Assembly (NCBI RefSeq): GCF_003129565.1 | Contig: NZ_QETF01000001.1 | Coordinates: 286,427-350,426 of the forward strand | Source: Salibaculum griseiflavum | GTDB taxonomy: Bacteria > Pseudomonadota > Alphaproteobacteria > Rhodobacterales > Rhodobacteraceae | Length of the DNA stretch: 64,000 nt | Reading direction: 5' to 3' | Shown: piece after piece, positions 7,603 through 17,725 of the stretch | How the letters are laid out: each line of letters opens with the position of its first letter | Position numbering within the stretch: position 1 is the stretch's first letter | Made by a program: the position numbers and the translations under genes | The notes under the pieces: generated by a model | The model's input: only the letters and a program-made list of their open reading frames with translations | Databases searched by the model: none | Told to the model about the DNA's origin: nothing

Positions 7603-10385
7603 TGGCCCAACCTGTCCAGAAGTGCGGGCACATGCACCTGGTCGGATTTGTAGTTTCCGGTCAGCACATGCATGATGAGGTTTACGCCGAACCGCATGGC
7701 GATCTCGCGCTGGCGTTCCCCGGCCATGCCGCGCCCGATCGGCACCAGCGGGTTGCCGGTCTCATCGGTTGCCCAGGCGGCTGCCCAGTCGTTTCCGCCG
7801 ATCACCACCGGCGTTACCCCGTCATTGAGATCGCGGAACGGCATGCCTTCGGCGGCCTGGGCATCGGCCGGCGCCGCTTCGACCCAGACATCCCGGCTGG
7901 CATGGCGGCCCGGGAAATCCTGCAACAGGTAGAAGGTGCGGGTAAGGACGTGATCTTGCGGGATCGGTTCCAGCGGCGGGATGTCCAGTCCGCGCGCGAT
8001 GGCTTGCAGGCGTTGGCCTTCCGGGCTGGAAGAGCCAAAGCGCGCAAGGTCCGCATCGCGGGTGTCGAACAGGATCATGCCCCCCGAACGGAGGTAACGG
8101 TTCAGCTTGGCATAGGCCTCGCGGCTGGGCAGGTCCTGGTCGGCAGTGACGGGCCAGTAGAGGAACGGGAAGAACGCCAACTCGTCGGTTTCCGGGTCGA
8201 TACCCATGGGCATGGCCGGCTCGATCGAGGTGCGTTGGAACAAGATGTTCGATAGCCCGTAAAGGCCGGCCTCGGACATTTCGTCGACGCGGGGGTTGCC
8301 GGTCTGCACATAGGCCAGCACCACGTTCGAGGTGGCGGCCACGGCGAATTCCTCGGGCACCGGTGCCGGGCTTTCGGCCTCTTGTGCCTGCGGTGGGGTC
8401 GGCAGCCCGGCCATGGCGAGGACGACAATGGCTGCGGTCACCCCGGCGCGGGGGCCGCGCAAGCGCCCCGACAGGGCCAGCGCAGCCAGGATATCCAGCA
8501 TCAGGAGCACCAGCGCCGCCCCTAGCAGCCACCCCTTGAGCGGCGTTTCACGGACCACGTCCAACCCTTCGACGGGGATGCGGGCCGGCCAGGCGGTCGC
8601 CGAAAGCGTGCTGTCGGCGTTCAGGACGTTGACCGCGATGCGGCGGTCCTCTCCGGCATAAAGCCCCGGCGGCATGTCCGCGGCGGGCGTCATCTGCGCC
8701 AGGCGTGCGCCGTCCACACCCGGAAGCGCGCCCGCATCCTGAAGCACGCCAAAGGCATCGAGCACGTCCTCGGGCATCCAGCTTGTTCCTTCCATCGCCT
8801 CCATGTCCGGCATGGCGGGCCGTGTCGAAACCGCCAGGCGTTCCAGCATTTGCACGAACAGGCCCGACAGTGGCAGGGTCGACCATTCGGCATTGGCGGT
8901 GACATGAAACAGGACGATCCGGCCCTGCCCGGTGTCCTTGCGGGTAACCAACGGCGTGCCATCGGCCAGCCCGGCGATGACACGGTCGGCCAATGTCGGG
9001 TCGGGCTGGGCGATGACCTGGGCGTTGACGGCGACATCGTCGGGGATGGCGAGCCCGAAAAAGGGGCTGTCCGCGTCGAAGGGGGCCAGTGCCTTGGGCT
9101 CTCCCCAACTCATGGCACCCCCGATGGATCGGCCGCCGACGCGCAGGCGCACGGGCATCAGCGGGTCCTCGGCGTCCCGGCTGACATCGCTGGCGGCCAG
9201 GCGTGGCCCGGCAAAACGCACCAGCAGGCCGCCGGCCTCGACCCAGGTTTGGAGGTCCTGGCTTTCGAGTTCCGACAAAGTTGCGACATCGGCCAATATG
9301 ATCACATCGGGATTGGCCAACAGGACATCCGACAGCGTGCCATCGACAAGATCCGCAGAGGGGGTCAGGGCCTGTCGCAGGTAGTGCAGCGGATCCAGAA
9401 GCTCCAGCCCCTCGCGGTCGTTGCCCCCTGACAGCAGCGCAACCTCGCGCCGCTTGAGCGCGTCATCCGTCAGCGCCACGGCCCCGGCGGACGACAGGCC
9501 TTGAACCTCGAACCGCGTAATGCGGTTTCGCAGCTCCGGTGGTAGCGACAGGTCCAGTGTCGCGGCCTTGGCATCTGGTTCGAATATCACCCCTTCGCTG
9601 GCCAGTCGCCGCTCGACGCCAGCCGGGTCCAGGCCGATGGCATCAACACGGATCTCCGTATCAGGCCCGGTTTGCGCCCGCAGTGCTTCGATGGAGATTG
9701 CGCCGTCCTCGTAGCGCGGCGGTTTGAGTGCGAAGACCGGGCGTGGGCTTTCGAATATTCGGACCGAACCGCGGTTTTCCAGCGCCGCCAAAAGAACGGC
9801 GCGCGAGTCGCGGGACACGCCATCCGACAGCCAGAACGTGTCGAAATCGCCCGAAAGCGTGGCGGCCCAGGCGGCAATCGCAGCCGGGTCAGGGTCATGC
9901 GGGCGCGGCACAAGCCCCGCGACGCCCTGCGCCACGGCCTGCGCATCCTGAAAGACCGGACCCTCCGCAGGCAAATCCGTCAGCTGCACAAGCGCTGCCG
10001 GGCGTCCATCGCTCGCCGCGTTGTCCAATGCGGCCTCGATCCGGTCGAGGCGACGCGGCCAGTCGCGGGCGTCGGCCCAGGTGCCATCGACCAGCACCAG
10101 AAGGGGGCCGCTGCCCGGTTGGTCGTCCTGCGGGTTCAGGACCGGCCCGGCGAAACCGGTGATGACGGCGGCAACAGCCAGCATCCTGAGAAGCAGCAGC
10201 CACCACGGTGTGCGGTCGGTCTGGCTTTCGTCATCCGAAAGGCCCAGCAGCAGGGTCACGCCGGGGAAACGCCTCCGGAGCGGCGCGGGCGGCACGGCCC
10301 GCAACAGCAGCCACAGGATCGGCAAGGCGATCAGCCCCAGCAGAAGCCAAGGTGCCCCGAACGCGATTGGATCCAAGGACCACAT
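7599..10385 (-). CDS. BatA-like N-terminal / DUF4159 C-terminal membrane protein
   Basis: 928 residues. The N-terminal hairpin (about 8-28 and 58-80) with GAPWLLLGLIALPILWLLLR matches the BatA/aerotolerance membrane-anchor domain. A long extracytoplasmic middle region follows, then a helix around residues 620-660. The C-terminal ~210 residues fit DUF4159 (LAYVQTGNPRVDEMSEAGLYGLS, FFPFLYWPV, GGMILFDTRD). It is coupled on both sides: the start overlaps the DUF58 gene stop (TGATG) and the stop overlaps the next start (ATGA). This gene order with MoxR and DUF58 recurs in alphaproteobacteria. The biochemical function is unknown and is thought to involve periplasmic complex assembly. Confidence 0.8.
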   Translation of the reverse strand: MWSLDPIAFGAPWLLLGLIALPILWLLLRAVPPAPLRRRFPGVTLLLGLSDDESQTDRTPWWLLLLRMLAVAAVITGFAGPVLNPQDDQPGSGPLLVLVDGTWADARDWPRRLDRIEAALDNAASDGRPAALVQLTDLPAEGPVFQDAQAVAQGVAGLVPRPHDPDPAAIAAWAATLSGDFDTFWLSDGVSRDSRAVLLAALENRGSVRIFESPRPVFALKPPRYEDGAISIEALRAQTGPDTEIRVDAIGLDPAGVERRLASEGVIFEPDAKAATLDLSLPPELRNRITRFEVQGLSSAGAVALTDDALKRREVALLSGGNDREGLELLDPLHYLRQALTPSADLVDGTLSDVLLANPDVIILADVATLSELESQDLQTWVEAGGLLVRFAGPRLAASDVSRDAEDPLMPVRLRVGGRSIGGAMSWGEPKALAPFDADSPFFGLAIPDDVAVNAQVIAQPDPTLADRVIAGLADGTPLVTRKDTGQGRIVLFHVTANAEWSTLPLSGLFVQMLERLAVSTRPAMPDMEAMEGTSWMPEDVLDAFGVLQDAGALPGVDGARLAQMTPAADMPPGLYAGEDRRIAVNVLNADSTLSATAWPARIPVEGLDVVRETPLKGWLLGAALVLLMLDILAALALSGRLRGPRAGVTAAIVVLAMAGLPTPPQAQEAESPAPVPEEFAVAATSNVVLAYVQTGNPRVDEMSEAGLYGLSNILFQRTSIEPAMPMGIDPETDELAFFPFLYWPVTADQDLPSREAYAKLNRYLRSGGMILFDTRDADLARFGSSSPEGQRLQAIARGLDIPPLEPIPQDHVLTRTFYLLQDFPGRHASRDVWVEAAPADAQAAEGMPFRDLNDGVTPVVIGGNDWAAAWATDETGNPLVPIGRGMAGERQREIAMRFGVNLIMHVLTGNYKSDQVHVPALLDRLGQ

Positions 10386-11256
10386 CAGCTGCGCCGCTCC
10401 AGCGCGGAATAGAGCCAGAGCAGCGCCGCGCTTGCGCTGTCGCCGGTGTGGTGGGTGTGGAATTGCCAGCCGCTGAGGCGGGCCAGTTCGGCCAAGCGGT
10501 CCTTGCGACGGGCCAGACGGTCGAGATACCGGTCACGCAGGTCGGCGGCCTTCAGCGTCTCATGCCGCATCGCGCCGGTCATGCTTTCGAAGATCGTGCG
10601 CCCATCGAAGGGAAAGGCCTCTTCCGCCGGGTCCAGAACCTGGACAAGCGCCCCCCGAATATCGCGGTCGGCTGCCTCGGACAGGGCCCGCTCCACGGCG
10701 TCGATATCGCCGAGAAAATCCGACACGAAGACGGCGCGGGAATGATGCAGCATCCCGTCGGCCACCGGCGCACCGAAATCGTCCGTGTGATCCTCGGACA
10801 GAAGCGCCGCCATCTGCGCGGCCTGCGCCTCGCCTCGTTTCGGAGGCAGCAGCCCGCCGGTCAACCCGACCCGTTCGCCGCCGCGCAGCAACAGGATCGC
10901 CGAGGCCAGCGCCAGCACGCGGGCCCGGTCCGCCTTGGAGGGCAGGTCATCGCGAGAGGCATAGGACATCGAGGCCGACTGATCGACCCAGACCTGAACC
11001 GACTGGGCGATCTGCCATTCCTTGTCCTGCACGAACTGATTGTCCGACTTGGCGCTGCGGCGCCAGTCGATATGGCGGCGTTCGTCGTGATACTGCGCAG
11101 GTCGGTATTGCCAGAATGTATCGCCCAATCCCGCGCGCCGGCGGCCATGGTCGCCCACGATAACGGTCGTGGCCAGATGCTCGGCTTCGGCCAGAAGCGG
11201 CGGCAACGGCGCGGCAAGCGCCTCGGCCCCGCTGCGCAGGGTGAGCGGCCGTTCGG

Positions 11257-11260
<4 letters not shown>
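10385..11260 (-). CDS. DUF58 domain protein
   Basis: 291 residues. The DUF58 core is visible as DTFWQYRPAQYHDERRHIDWRRSAKSD (around residues 50-75). A VWA-like stretch VWVDQSASM (about 90-98) follows, carrying the D-x-S-x-S metal-site pattern. DUF58 proteins are standard partners of MoxR ATPases and probably clients or adaptors. The start overlaps the moxR stop by 4 bases and the stop overlaps the next start by 1 base. A paralogous, longer DUF58 protein is encoded at 55409-56725. Confidence 0.88.
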
Positions 11261-12264
<1,004 letters not shown>

Positions 12265-12326
12265 GGCAAAATCTCCTTCGAAGACTATATTTCATTGCAG
12301 TTGAACAGATATCGCGCCGGACCCCA

Positions 12327-12917
12327 ATGGCAAAGACAAACCCGAATGACACATCCGTGACCGTTTCCGCGGAAAACATAGCCTCATCTGCCCGTGCGGC
12401 CAGCAAGGGCCGCGGATTGCCGCCGGTCGAGAAATGGAATCCGCCGTTTTGCGGCGATCTGGACATGCGTATCGCGCGCGACGGCACCTGGTTCTACCTG
12501 GGCACACCGATCGGGCGGCCTGAATTGGTGCGCCTGTTCTCGACCATCCTGCGCAAGGACGGGGATGACTATTTCCTTGTCACCCCGGTCGAAAAGGTCG
12601 GGATCACGGTTGATGACGCACCTTTCGTCGCCGTGGATTTCGAACGGGAGGGCGACGGGCTGCGGTTCGAGACCAATGTCGGAGACTACGCTGTCGCCGG
12701 GCCGGATCATCCGATCCGGGTGGAGCGCGACCCGGAAACCGGCGAGCCGTCGCCCTATGTGCTGATCCGCCGGAATCTTGAGGCGCTTATTGATCGCAAG
12801 TCATTCTACCGACTGGTCGAGATCGGCGAAACGGCGCCACATGAGGGTGAAGAATGGTTCGGCCTGCGCTCGCAAGGTGAGTTTTTCCCGATCATTCCGG
12901 CGGCCGAGCTACCATGA
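12327..12917 (+). CDS. DUF1285 protein
   Basis: 196 residues, soluble. The core around residues 45-190 (CGDLDMRIARDGTWFYLGTPI, RLFSTILRKDGDDYFLVTPVEKVGI, VDDAPFVAVD) is characteristic of DUF1285, whose structures show two small beta-rich domains with no assigned activity. An in-frame extension to 12249 would overlap the divergent moxR start, so I place the start at 12327 (MAKTNPND). It is followed 20 bases later by hydroxypyruvate isomerase, probably in one transcript. Confidence 0.85.
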   Translation: MAKTNPNDTSVTVSAENIASSARAASKGRGLPPVEKWNPPFCGDLDMRIARDGTWFYLGTPIGRPELVRLFSTILRKDGDDYFLVTPVEKVGITVDDAPFVAVDFEREGDGLRFETNVGDYAVAGPDHPIRVERDPETGEPSPYVLIRRNLEALIDRKSFYRLVEIGETAPHEGEEWFGLRSQGEFFPIIPAAELP

Positions 12918-12937
12918 TGGCAGAAGGGTAATTCGAA

Positions 12938-13693
12938 GTGCCCAGATTCTGCGCCAATCTGACGACGCTGTTCACCGAGGCGCCGCTGCTTGATCGGCCG
13001 GCGCTCGCGGCCGAGGCTGGCTTCGAGGCGGTTGAAATCCTGTTTCCCTATGATGTCGACGCCAAGGCGCTGGGCCGGGCGCTGTCGCAATCGGGCCTGC
13101 CGCTGGCGCTGATCAATTGTCCGCCCCCGAACTATGCCGATCCCGATGGCCCACGGGGCTTTGCCGCCGTGCCCGAACAGCAAGAACGGTTCCGGAAGGC
13201 GTTTCAGCGGTCCTTGCGTTACATGGATGTCCTTGGGGCCGAGAGGCTGCATGTCATGGCAGGCCTTGCCGAGGGGCCGGAGGCCGCCGCGGTCTTTGCC
13301 GACAACCTTGCTTGGGCGGCAGACACGGCCGAGGGGCGGCAGCTGACCATCGAGCCGATCAACCCGCATGACATGCCGGGCTATTTCCTGGACGATTTCT
13401 CGGTCGCGCTGGCGCTTCTGGACGAGGTCGGCGCGCCCAATCTGGGCCTGCAATTCGATGCCTACCATGCCCATCGCATAACCGGTGATGTGATGAATAC
13501 ATGGGCCATGCACGGCCACCGCACTGCGCATGTGCAGGTGGCCGGGCATCCCGGCCGGCATGAACCCATGGGCGGCGCGATCGACTATTCCGGGTTTTTC
13601 GCGCGTCTCGACAAAGATGGCTACCAAGGCTGGGTCAGCGGCGAATATAACCCGCGAACCCGCACCGAAGACGGCCTTGGCTGGATCACTTAG
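12938..13693 (+). CDS. hyi: Hydroxypyruvate isomerase (TIM-barrel, AP endonuclease 2 family)
   Basis: 251 residues, GTG start with AGAAGG upstream. It interconverts hydroxypyruvate and tartronate semialdehyde in glyoxylate metabolism. The sequence shows a TIM-barrel xylose-isomerase-like protein with EAVEILFPYD, INCPPPNY, the metal/active-site segment IEPINPHDMPGYF with its glutamate, QFDAYHAH, HVQVAGHPGRHEP and SGEYNPRT. All are landmark segments of Hyi. Its presence near glycolate oxidase supports a C2/C3 acid theme for this region. The stop overlaps the convergent META-domain gene. Confidence 0.9.
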   Translation: MPRFCANLTTLFTEAPLLDRPALAAEAGFEAVEILFPYDVDAKALGRALSQSGLPLALINCPPPNYADPDGPRGFAAVPEQQERFRKAFQRSLRYMDVLGAERLHVMAGLAEGPEAAAVFADNLAWAADTAEGRQLTIEPINPHDMPGYFLDDFSVALALLDEVGAPNLGLQFDAYHAHRITGDVMNTWAMHGHRTAHVQVAGHPGRHEPMGGAIDYSGFFARLDKDGYQGWVSGEYNPRTRTEDGLGWIT

Positions 13694-14922
13694 GGCCGCC
13701 GCGCGGTCAAAAGCGCTTTGCCCTCCGGCCCACCGATCAGCATGAGCGCCCCGGTTTCATCGAAATCGAACCGCTGCACTTGGCCGAGGGCCTCCAGCAT
13801 CTTGCGCTCAAGATCCATCAGGGCCGGGGCGCAGGCCATCTGTGTCGAGGCCATCTGCCCAAAGGACACCCCTTCGCCGGTCAGCTCATAACCGCCGAAG
13901 TACCGGTTGCAGGCGGCCCGCCCACTGACGCGCCCCTTGCCGTCAAAGGCGATCGTCACTTCGGCGGCGTCGATCACGCCACCGCCCATGACATCCTCGA
14001 TCCGCCACTCTGCACCAGCCAGAAGGTCTTGGGGGTCGCCGGCACAGCCGCGATAGTCTACGCCATCCAGCGTCAGCACCGCGCGGTATGGATAGGGCAT
14101 GCCGCTCATGTCGTCATGACACAGCCCGCCTTCGATCCGCAGGCGTGTGGCAATCTGCGGCATGTCGAAGACATAGCCGCCAGCCTCGATCCCCTCCTCG
14201 GGTCGGGGCGCACGCTTGGTCACCTCGCCATATTGCGCGATGACCTCGACCTCGTTTTCGCCGATGTCCACATGCCAGCCCGGCTCGTTCCCGCGTGCCC
14301 GGTAGGGGGAGGTGCTGTCTTCAAGCGGCGTGCATTCGGGATAGGCCTCGCCTGATACCGTCAGCATCGCGCTATCACCTTTCGACCAGAATTCGATCTG
14401 ATCGTCCGGCCCCCCGACATAACGCGCGCCCGAGGCGGAAACCTTCTGCGTCATGGCGTGGTCCTGTCCGTCGATCCGAAGGGTGGCGCGGTCGTCCAGA
14501 ACGCCGAAGGAAACCTCCTTGCCGCCACAATCAAGGCGCGTGGCAAAGGCGAGGGGCGTCATCGGGTCCATCCACAGCGGCCCCAGATCCACGTTATCCT
14601 CACCGGCGGCAAAGGGAATATCCTGCACGATCCAACCCGTCGCCCCATGGCTGCGGATCACGGCGCTGACCTGCCCGCCAATCCCCTTGGGCACCGTCAA
14701 CTCGAAATCCAACGGCACCTGCTTGCCTTCGGTGGCGAACTGCGCCCGGTCCAGAACCGTATCAAAAAGGCCCATCGCCTCGATGGTCACCTCGGCCCCC
14801 GGCGGAAGGGCGATCTTGGCCCTATAAGTCAACGCACCGCCGATCTGGCGCGTGTCGTCATTGGCGACGGCCGGAAACGCCGCGACAATGCCCAAGGCCG
14901 CAGACAGGAAAAAACGCAACAT
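13690..14922 (-). CDS. Exported META-domain (HslJ-like) protein
   Basis: 410 residues. The signal peptide MLRFFLSAALGIVAAFPAVA defines the start at 14922, preceded by AAGGTGG; longer in-frame extensions lack an exported N-terminus. The middle region (about 200-300) contains a membrane-lipoprotein-like segment (RARGNEPGWHVDIGE ... YPYRAVLTLDG ... YRGCAG). The C-terminal ~110 residues are a META/HslJ domain (AEWRIEDVMGGGVID ... GKGRVSGRAACNRYFGGYE ... ASTQMACAPALMDLERKML). HslJ-type domains are associated with outer-membrane or stress functions. Convergent with hyi, with stop codons overlapping. Confidence 0.82.
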   Translation of the reverse strand: MLRFFLSAALGIVAAFPAVANDDTRQIGGALTYRAKIALPPGAEVTIEAMGLFDTVLDRAQFATEGKQVPLDFELTVPKGIGGQVSAVIRSHGATGWIVQDIPFAAGEDNVDLGPLWMDPMTPLAFATRLDCGGKEVSFGVLDDRATLRIDGQDHAMTQKVSASGARYVGGPDDQIEFWSKGDSAMLTVSGEAYPECTPLEDSTSPYRARGNEPGWHVDIGENEVEVIAQYGEVTKRAPRPEEGIEAGGYVFDMPQIATRLRIEGGLCHDDMSGMPYPYRAVLTLDGVDYRGCAGDPQDLLAGAEWRIEDVMGGGVIDAAEVTIAFDGKGRVSGRAACNRYFGGYELTGEGVSFGQMASTQMACAPALMDLERKMLEALGQVQRFDFDETGALMLIGGPEGKALLTARRP

Positions 14923-15072
14923 GAAACCACCTTCGATGCGGGTTGTGCTGCGGTGAATATAGGGGGCTTGAGCCGCGAATTGAAATGCCCGGGGGCAGGT
15001 CGCGCAAAAAAGCCGCGCGCCCTGAGGGCCAGGACGCGTGGCGCGATTGGTCAAAGTTGAAGGGCGAAGCGA

Positions 15073-16542
15073 TCACACGCTCATGCAGACGTATTTCATC
15101 TCCATGAATTCCTCGATCCCATGGTGGCTGCCTTCGCGGCCCAAGCCCGATTGCTTGACCCCGCCGAAGGGTGCGACCTCGGTCGAGATGATGCCGGTAT
15201 TGATCCCGACGATTCCGTATTCCAGCGCTTCGGCCACCTTGTAGACCCGCGAGATGTCCTTGGCGTAGAAATAGCTGGCCAGCCCGAAGATCGTGTCATT
15301 GGCCATGGCGATCACCTCGTCCTCGTCGGTGAAACGGAACAGCGGGGCAAAGGGGCCGAAGGTCTCGTCGGTGGCGACTTTCATCTCGGTGGTCGCGTCG
15401 CAGACGATGGTTGGCTCGAAGAACAAACCCTCGATGGCTTTGCCGCCGGTCAGGACGGACCCGCCCTTGGCCAGAGCATCGTCGAGATGGTCGCGGACCT
15501 TGTCGATCGCGGCGGTAGAAATCAGCGGGCCGAGGTCCGAGCCATCTTCCAGCCCATCACCGACCTTGAGCGCCTCGACCGCGTCCTTCAGCTTGGCCGC
15601 GAAGGCGTCATAGACCCCGTCCTGCACGTAGATGCGGTTGGCGCAGACACAGGTCTGCCCGTTGTTGCGGAACTTGCAGGCGATGGCCCCGGCGACCGCG
15701 GCATCGAGATCCGCGTCGTCGAAGACGATGAACGGCGCGTTGCCGCCCAGCTCCATGGAGCATTTCATGACCTGGTCGGCCGCCTGGCGCAGCAGGATAC
15801 GCCCGACATTGGTGGACCCGGTGAAGGTCAGCTTGCGCACCAATGGGTTCTCGCAGAATTCCTGGCCGATGGCGGGGGCGTCAAGGCCGGGCACGACCGA
15901 GAAGACACCGGGTGGCAGGCCTGCCTCTTCGGCCAGCTTGGCCATGGCCAGCGCCGAGAGCGGTGTCAGTTCCGAGGGACGCGCGACGATCGCACACCCT
16001 GCGGCCAGGGCCGGGCCGACCTTGCGGGCGATCATTGCGTTGGGGAAGTTCCAGGGCGTGATCGAGGCGCACACTCCGATCGGCTGGCGGATCACGGTGA
16101 TGCGTTTGTCGGGTTGGTGGCCGGGGATGGTCTCGCCATAGAGCCGCTTGGCCTCTTCGCCGAACCACTCGATGAACGAGGCGCCATAGGCGATCTCGCC
16201 GCGCGCCTCTGCCAAGGGTTTACCCTGTTCAACCGTCATGATCCGGGCCAGATCCTCCTGGTTCTGCATAAGCAGGTCAAACCAGCGGCGCAGGATCTGG
16301 GCGCGCTCCTTGGCGGTTCGCGCGGCCCAGGCGTGGCGGGTTTCTTCGGCCTTCTCGATGGCTTTCGCGACATCGGCGCGGGACAGGTCCGCAACCTGCG
16401 CGATGACGTCGCCCCGGGCGGGATTGATCACGTCGAAGGTCTTGCCCTCCTCCGCATCGACCCATTCCCCGCCGACGAAAGCCTTTTCGATGACGAGGTC
16501 GGGGCGCGAAAGGATGTCCTTGAGTTCTGTGGTGCCGGTCAT
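15073..16542 (-). CDS. gabD: NAD(P)-dependent succinate-semialdehyde dehydrogenase
   Basis: 489 residues of the aldehyde dehydrogenase superfamily. The catalytic glutamate lies in SMELGGNAPF (about residue 263) and the nucleophilic cysteine in NNGQTCVCANR (about 297). GFGGVKQSG-type C-terminal segment reads APFGGVKQSGLGREGS. The length and these signatures match GabD, which oxidises succinate semialdehyde to succinate. The start at 16542 (MTGTTELKD) has a GGAGG upstream; a longer in-frame form to 16608 lacks one. No gabT is nearby, so the physiological substrate could be another semialdehyde. Confidence 0.88.
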   Translation of the reverse strand: MTGTTELKDILSRPDLVIEKAFVGGEWVDAEEGKTFDVINPARGDVIAQVADLSRADVAKAIEKAEETRHAWAARTAKERAQILRRWFDLLMQNQEDLARIMTVEQGKPLAEARGEIAYGASFIEWFGEEAKRLYGETIPGHQPDKRITVIRQPIGVCASITPWNFPNAMIARKVGPALAAGCAIVARPSELTPLSALAMAKLAEEAGLPPGVFSVVPGLDAPAIGQEFCENPLVRKLTFTGSTNVGRILLRQAADQVMKCSMELGGNAPFIVFDDADLDAAVAGAIACKFRNNGQTCVCANRIYVQDGVYDAFAAKLKDAVEALKVGDGLEDGSDLGPLISTAAIDKVRDHLDDALAKGGSVLTGGKAIEGLFFEPTIVCDATTEMKVATDETFGPFAPLFRFTDEDEVIAMANDTIFGLASYFYAKDISRVYKVAEALEYGIVGINTGIISTEVAPFGGVKQSGLGREGSHHGIEEFMEMKYVCMSV

Positions 16543-16638
16543 GCCGTGGCCTCCAATATGCGCGAACAGGTTTCCGCCAGACCTAACGTCTTGCCCGGCG
16601 TGGGCCAAGCCACCTAGCGGACTGGACCTATCGAAAAC

Positions 16639-17619
16639 TCATGCACGCTCGGCCCAGCACGGACACACATCGCCCGGGGCGGGCGTGGCGGCATGAACGC
16701 CCCGCGCAATCGCACGGGCCAGGCAAGTGGCCGCGGCATGACCAAGGGCGAGCATGTCTCCAGCCGGAGCGGTCAGCGCCCTGTCCCCGGTGCTGGCTGC
16801 GAAGACAAGGTCGCCATCCATCGGGGTATGCGCGGGCACCAGGGCGCGGGCCATGCCGTCATGGGCAGCGGTGGCAAGGCGCGTGCATTGGGCCTGGGTC
16901 AGCGCAGCGTCGGTGGCGACGATTGCAATGGTGGTGTTGCGTGGCGCGTCGAGCTTCGTCCGGTGCTGTTGCGGGAAGTCTCGGGCGGGGCCGAGGCCAC
17001 CGAATTCATCGCCCTGTTCGAAGGGCGCGGCCCAGAAATGCCGTCCATCGCCGACCGTGGCGCTGCCGAGCGCGTTGACCGCGACCAATGCGCCGACGGT
17101 ATGGCCGTTGTCGAGTATTGCCGAGGCCGAGCCGAGCCCGCCCTTGAATGTCGACGTGGTGCAGCCGGTTCCCGCACCGATACTGCCGAGGTTGAAATCC
17201 GCTGACGCCGTGTCCAGCGCGGTGCGGCCGAGGGTGGGGTATGGGGTGTCCTGCCAACCGTGATCGCCGCCCGCCATCAGGTCGAAGAGGATCGCGGCAG
17301 GCACGATCGGCACCCGGTGCGGACCGACAGCAAAGCCGCGGCCCATCGCCCTGAGCCCGGTCATCACACCGTCCGCGGCCGCCAGTCCGAAAGCAGAGCC
17401 GCCCGACAGGACCAGCGCATCGACCTGCTCGACGGTTTTGTCGGGGGCCAGAAGATCCGTTTCACGGGTGCCGGGCGCCCCGCCCATAATGGCCACACCG
17501 GCGACGAAAGGCGCATCGGCGGTCAAGACGGTAACGCCCGATTTCAATCCGGCATCCTGCGCATTGCCCACCTGTAGACCGGCCACGTCCGTAATCAGGT
17601 TGCGCGCACCCGGTGTCAT
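16639..17619 (-). CDS. Peptidase family S58 (DmpA/BapA-like aminopeptidase)
   Basis: 326 residues. The N-terminal NLITDVAGLQVGNAQD, VLSGGSAFGLAAADGVM, GAGTGCTTSTFKGGLG and the C-terminal VATDAALTQAQCTRLATAAHDGMARAL with HTPMDGDLVFA are hallmark segments of the P1/DmpA N-terminal-nucleophile peptidases. These autocleave into alpha and beta chains. DmpA uses Ser at the cleavage point; here the position is in RNTTIAIVATDA (around residues 226-228), so the nucleophile is predicted to be Thr. The start at 17619 (MTPGARNLIT) has CGGAGG upstream. The substrate is unknown. Confidence 0.85.
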   Translation of the reverse strand: MTPGARNLITDVAGLQVGNAQDAGLKSGVTVLTADAPFVAGVAIMGGAPGTRETDLLAPDKTVEQVDALVLSGGSAFGLAAADGVMTGLRAMGRGFAVGPHRVPIVPAAILFDLMAGGDHGWQDTPYPTLGRTALDTASADFNLGSIGAGTGCTTSTFKGGLGSASAILDNGHTVGALVAVNALGSATVGDGRHFWAAPFEQGDEFGGLGPARDFPQQHRTKLDAPRNTTIAIVATDAALTQAQCTRLATAAHDGMARALVPAHTPMDGDLVFAASTGDRALTAPAGDMLALGHAAATCLARAIARGVHAATPAPGDVCPCWAERA

Positions 17620-17725
17620 CGGGCGCAGCCTCCGGGGCCGACAGGTGTCATGGTGCGATGGCTCATGCCGGGCACTCTGCGGCATCAGGCCGCCGATGAC
17701 CAGCCATCCGTGCCCGGTCCCTGGA

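Noticed and set aside
5788..7653. 621-codon reading frame on the plus strand opposite the amidotransferase-like gene
   Set aside because: It is antisense to a well-supported membrane protein gene, with Arg/Gly/Gln-rich composition typical of shadow frames in GC-rich DNA, and has no ribosome site.
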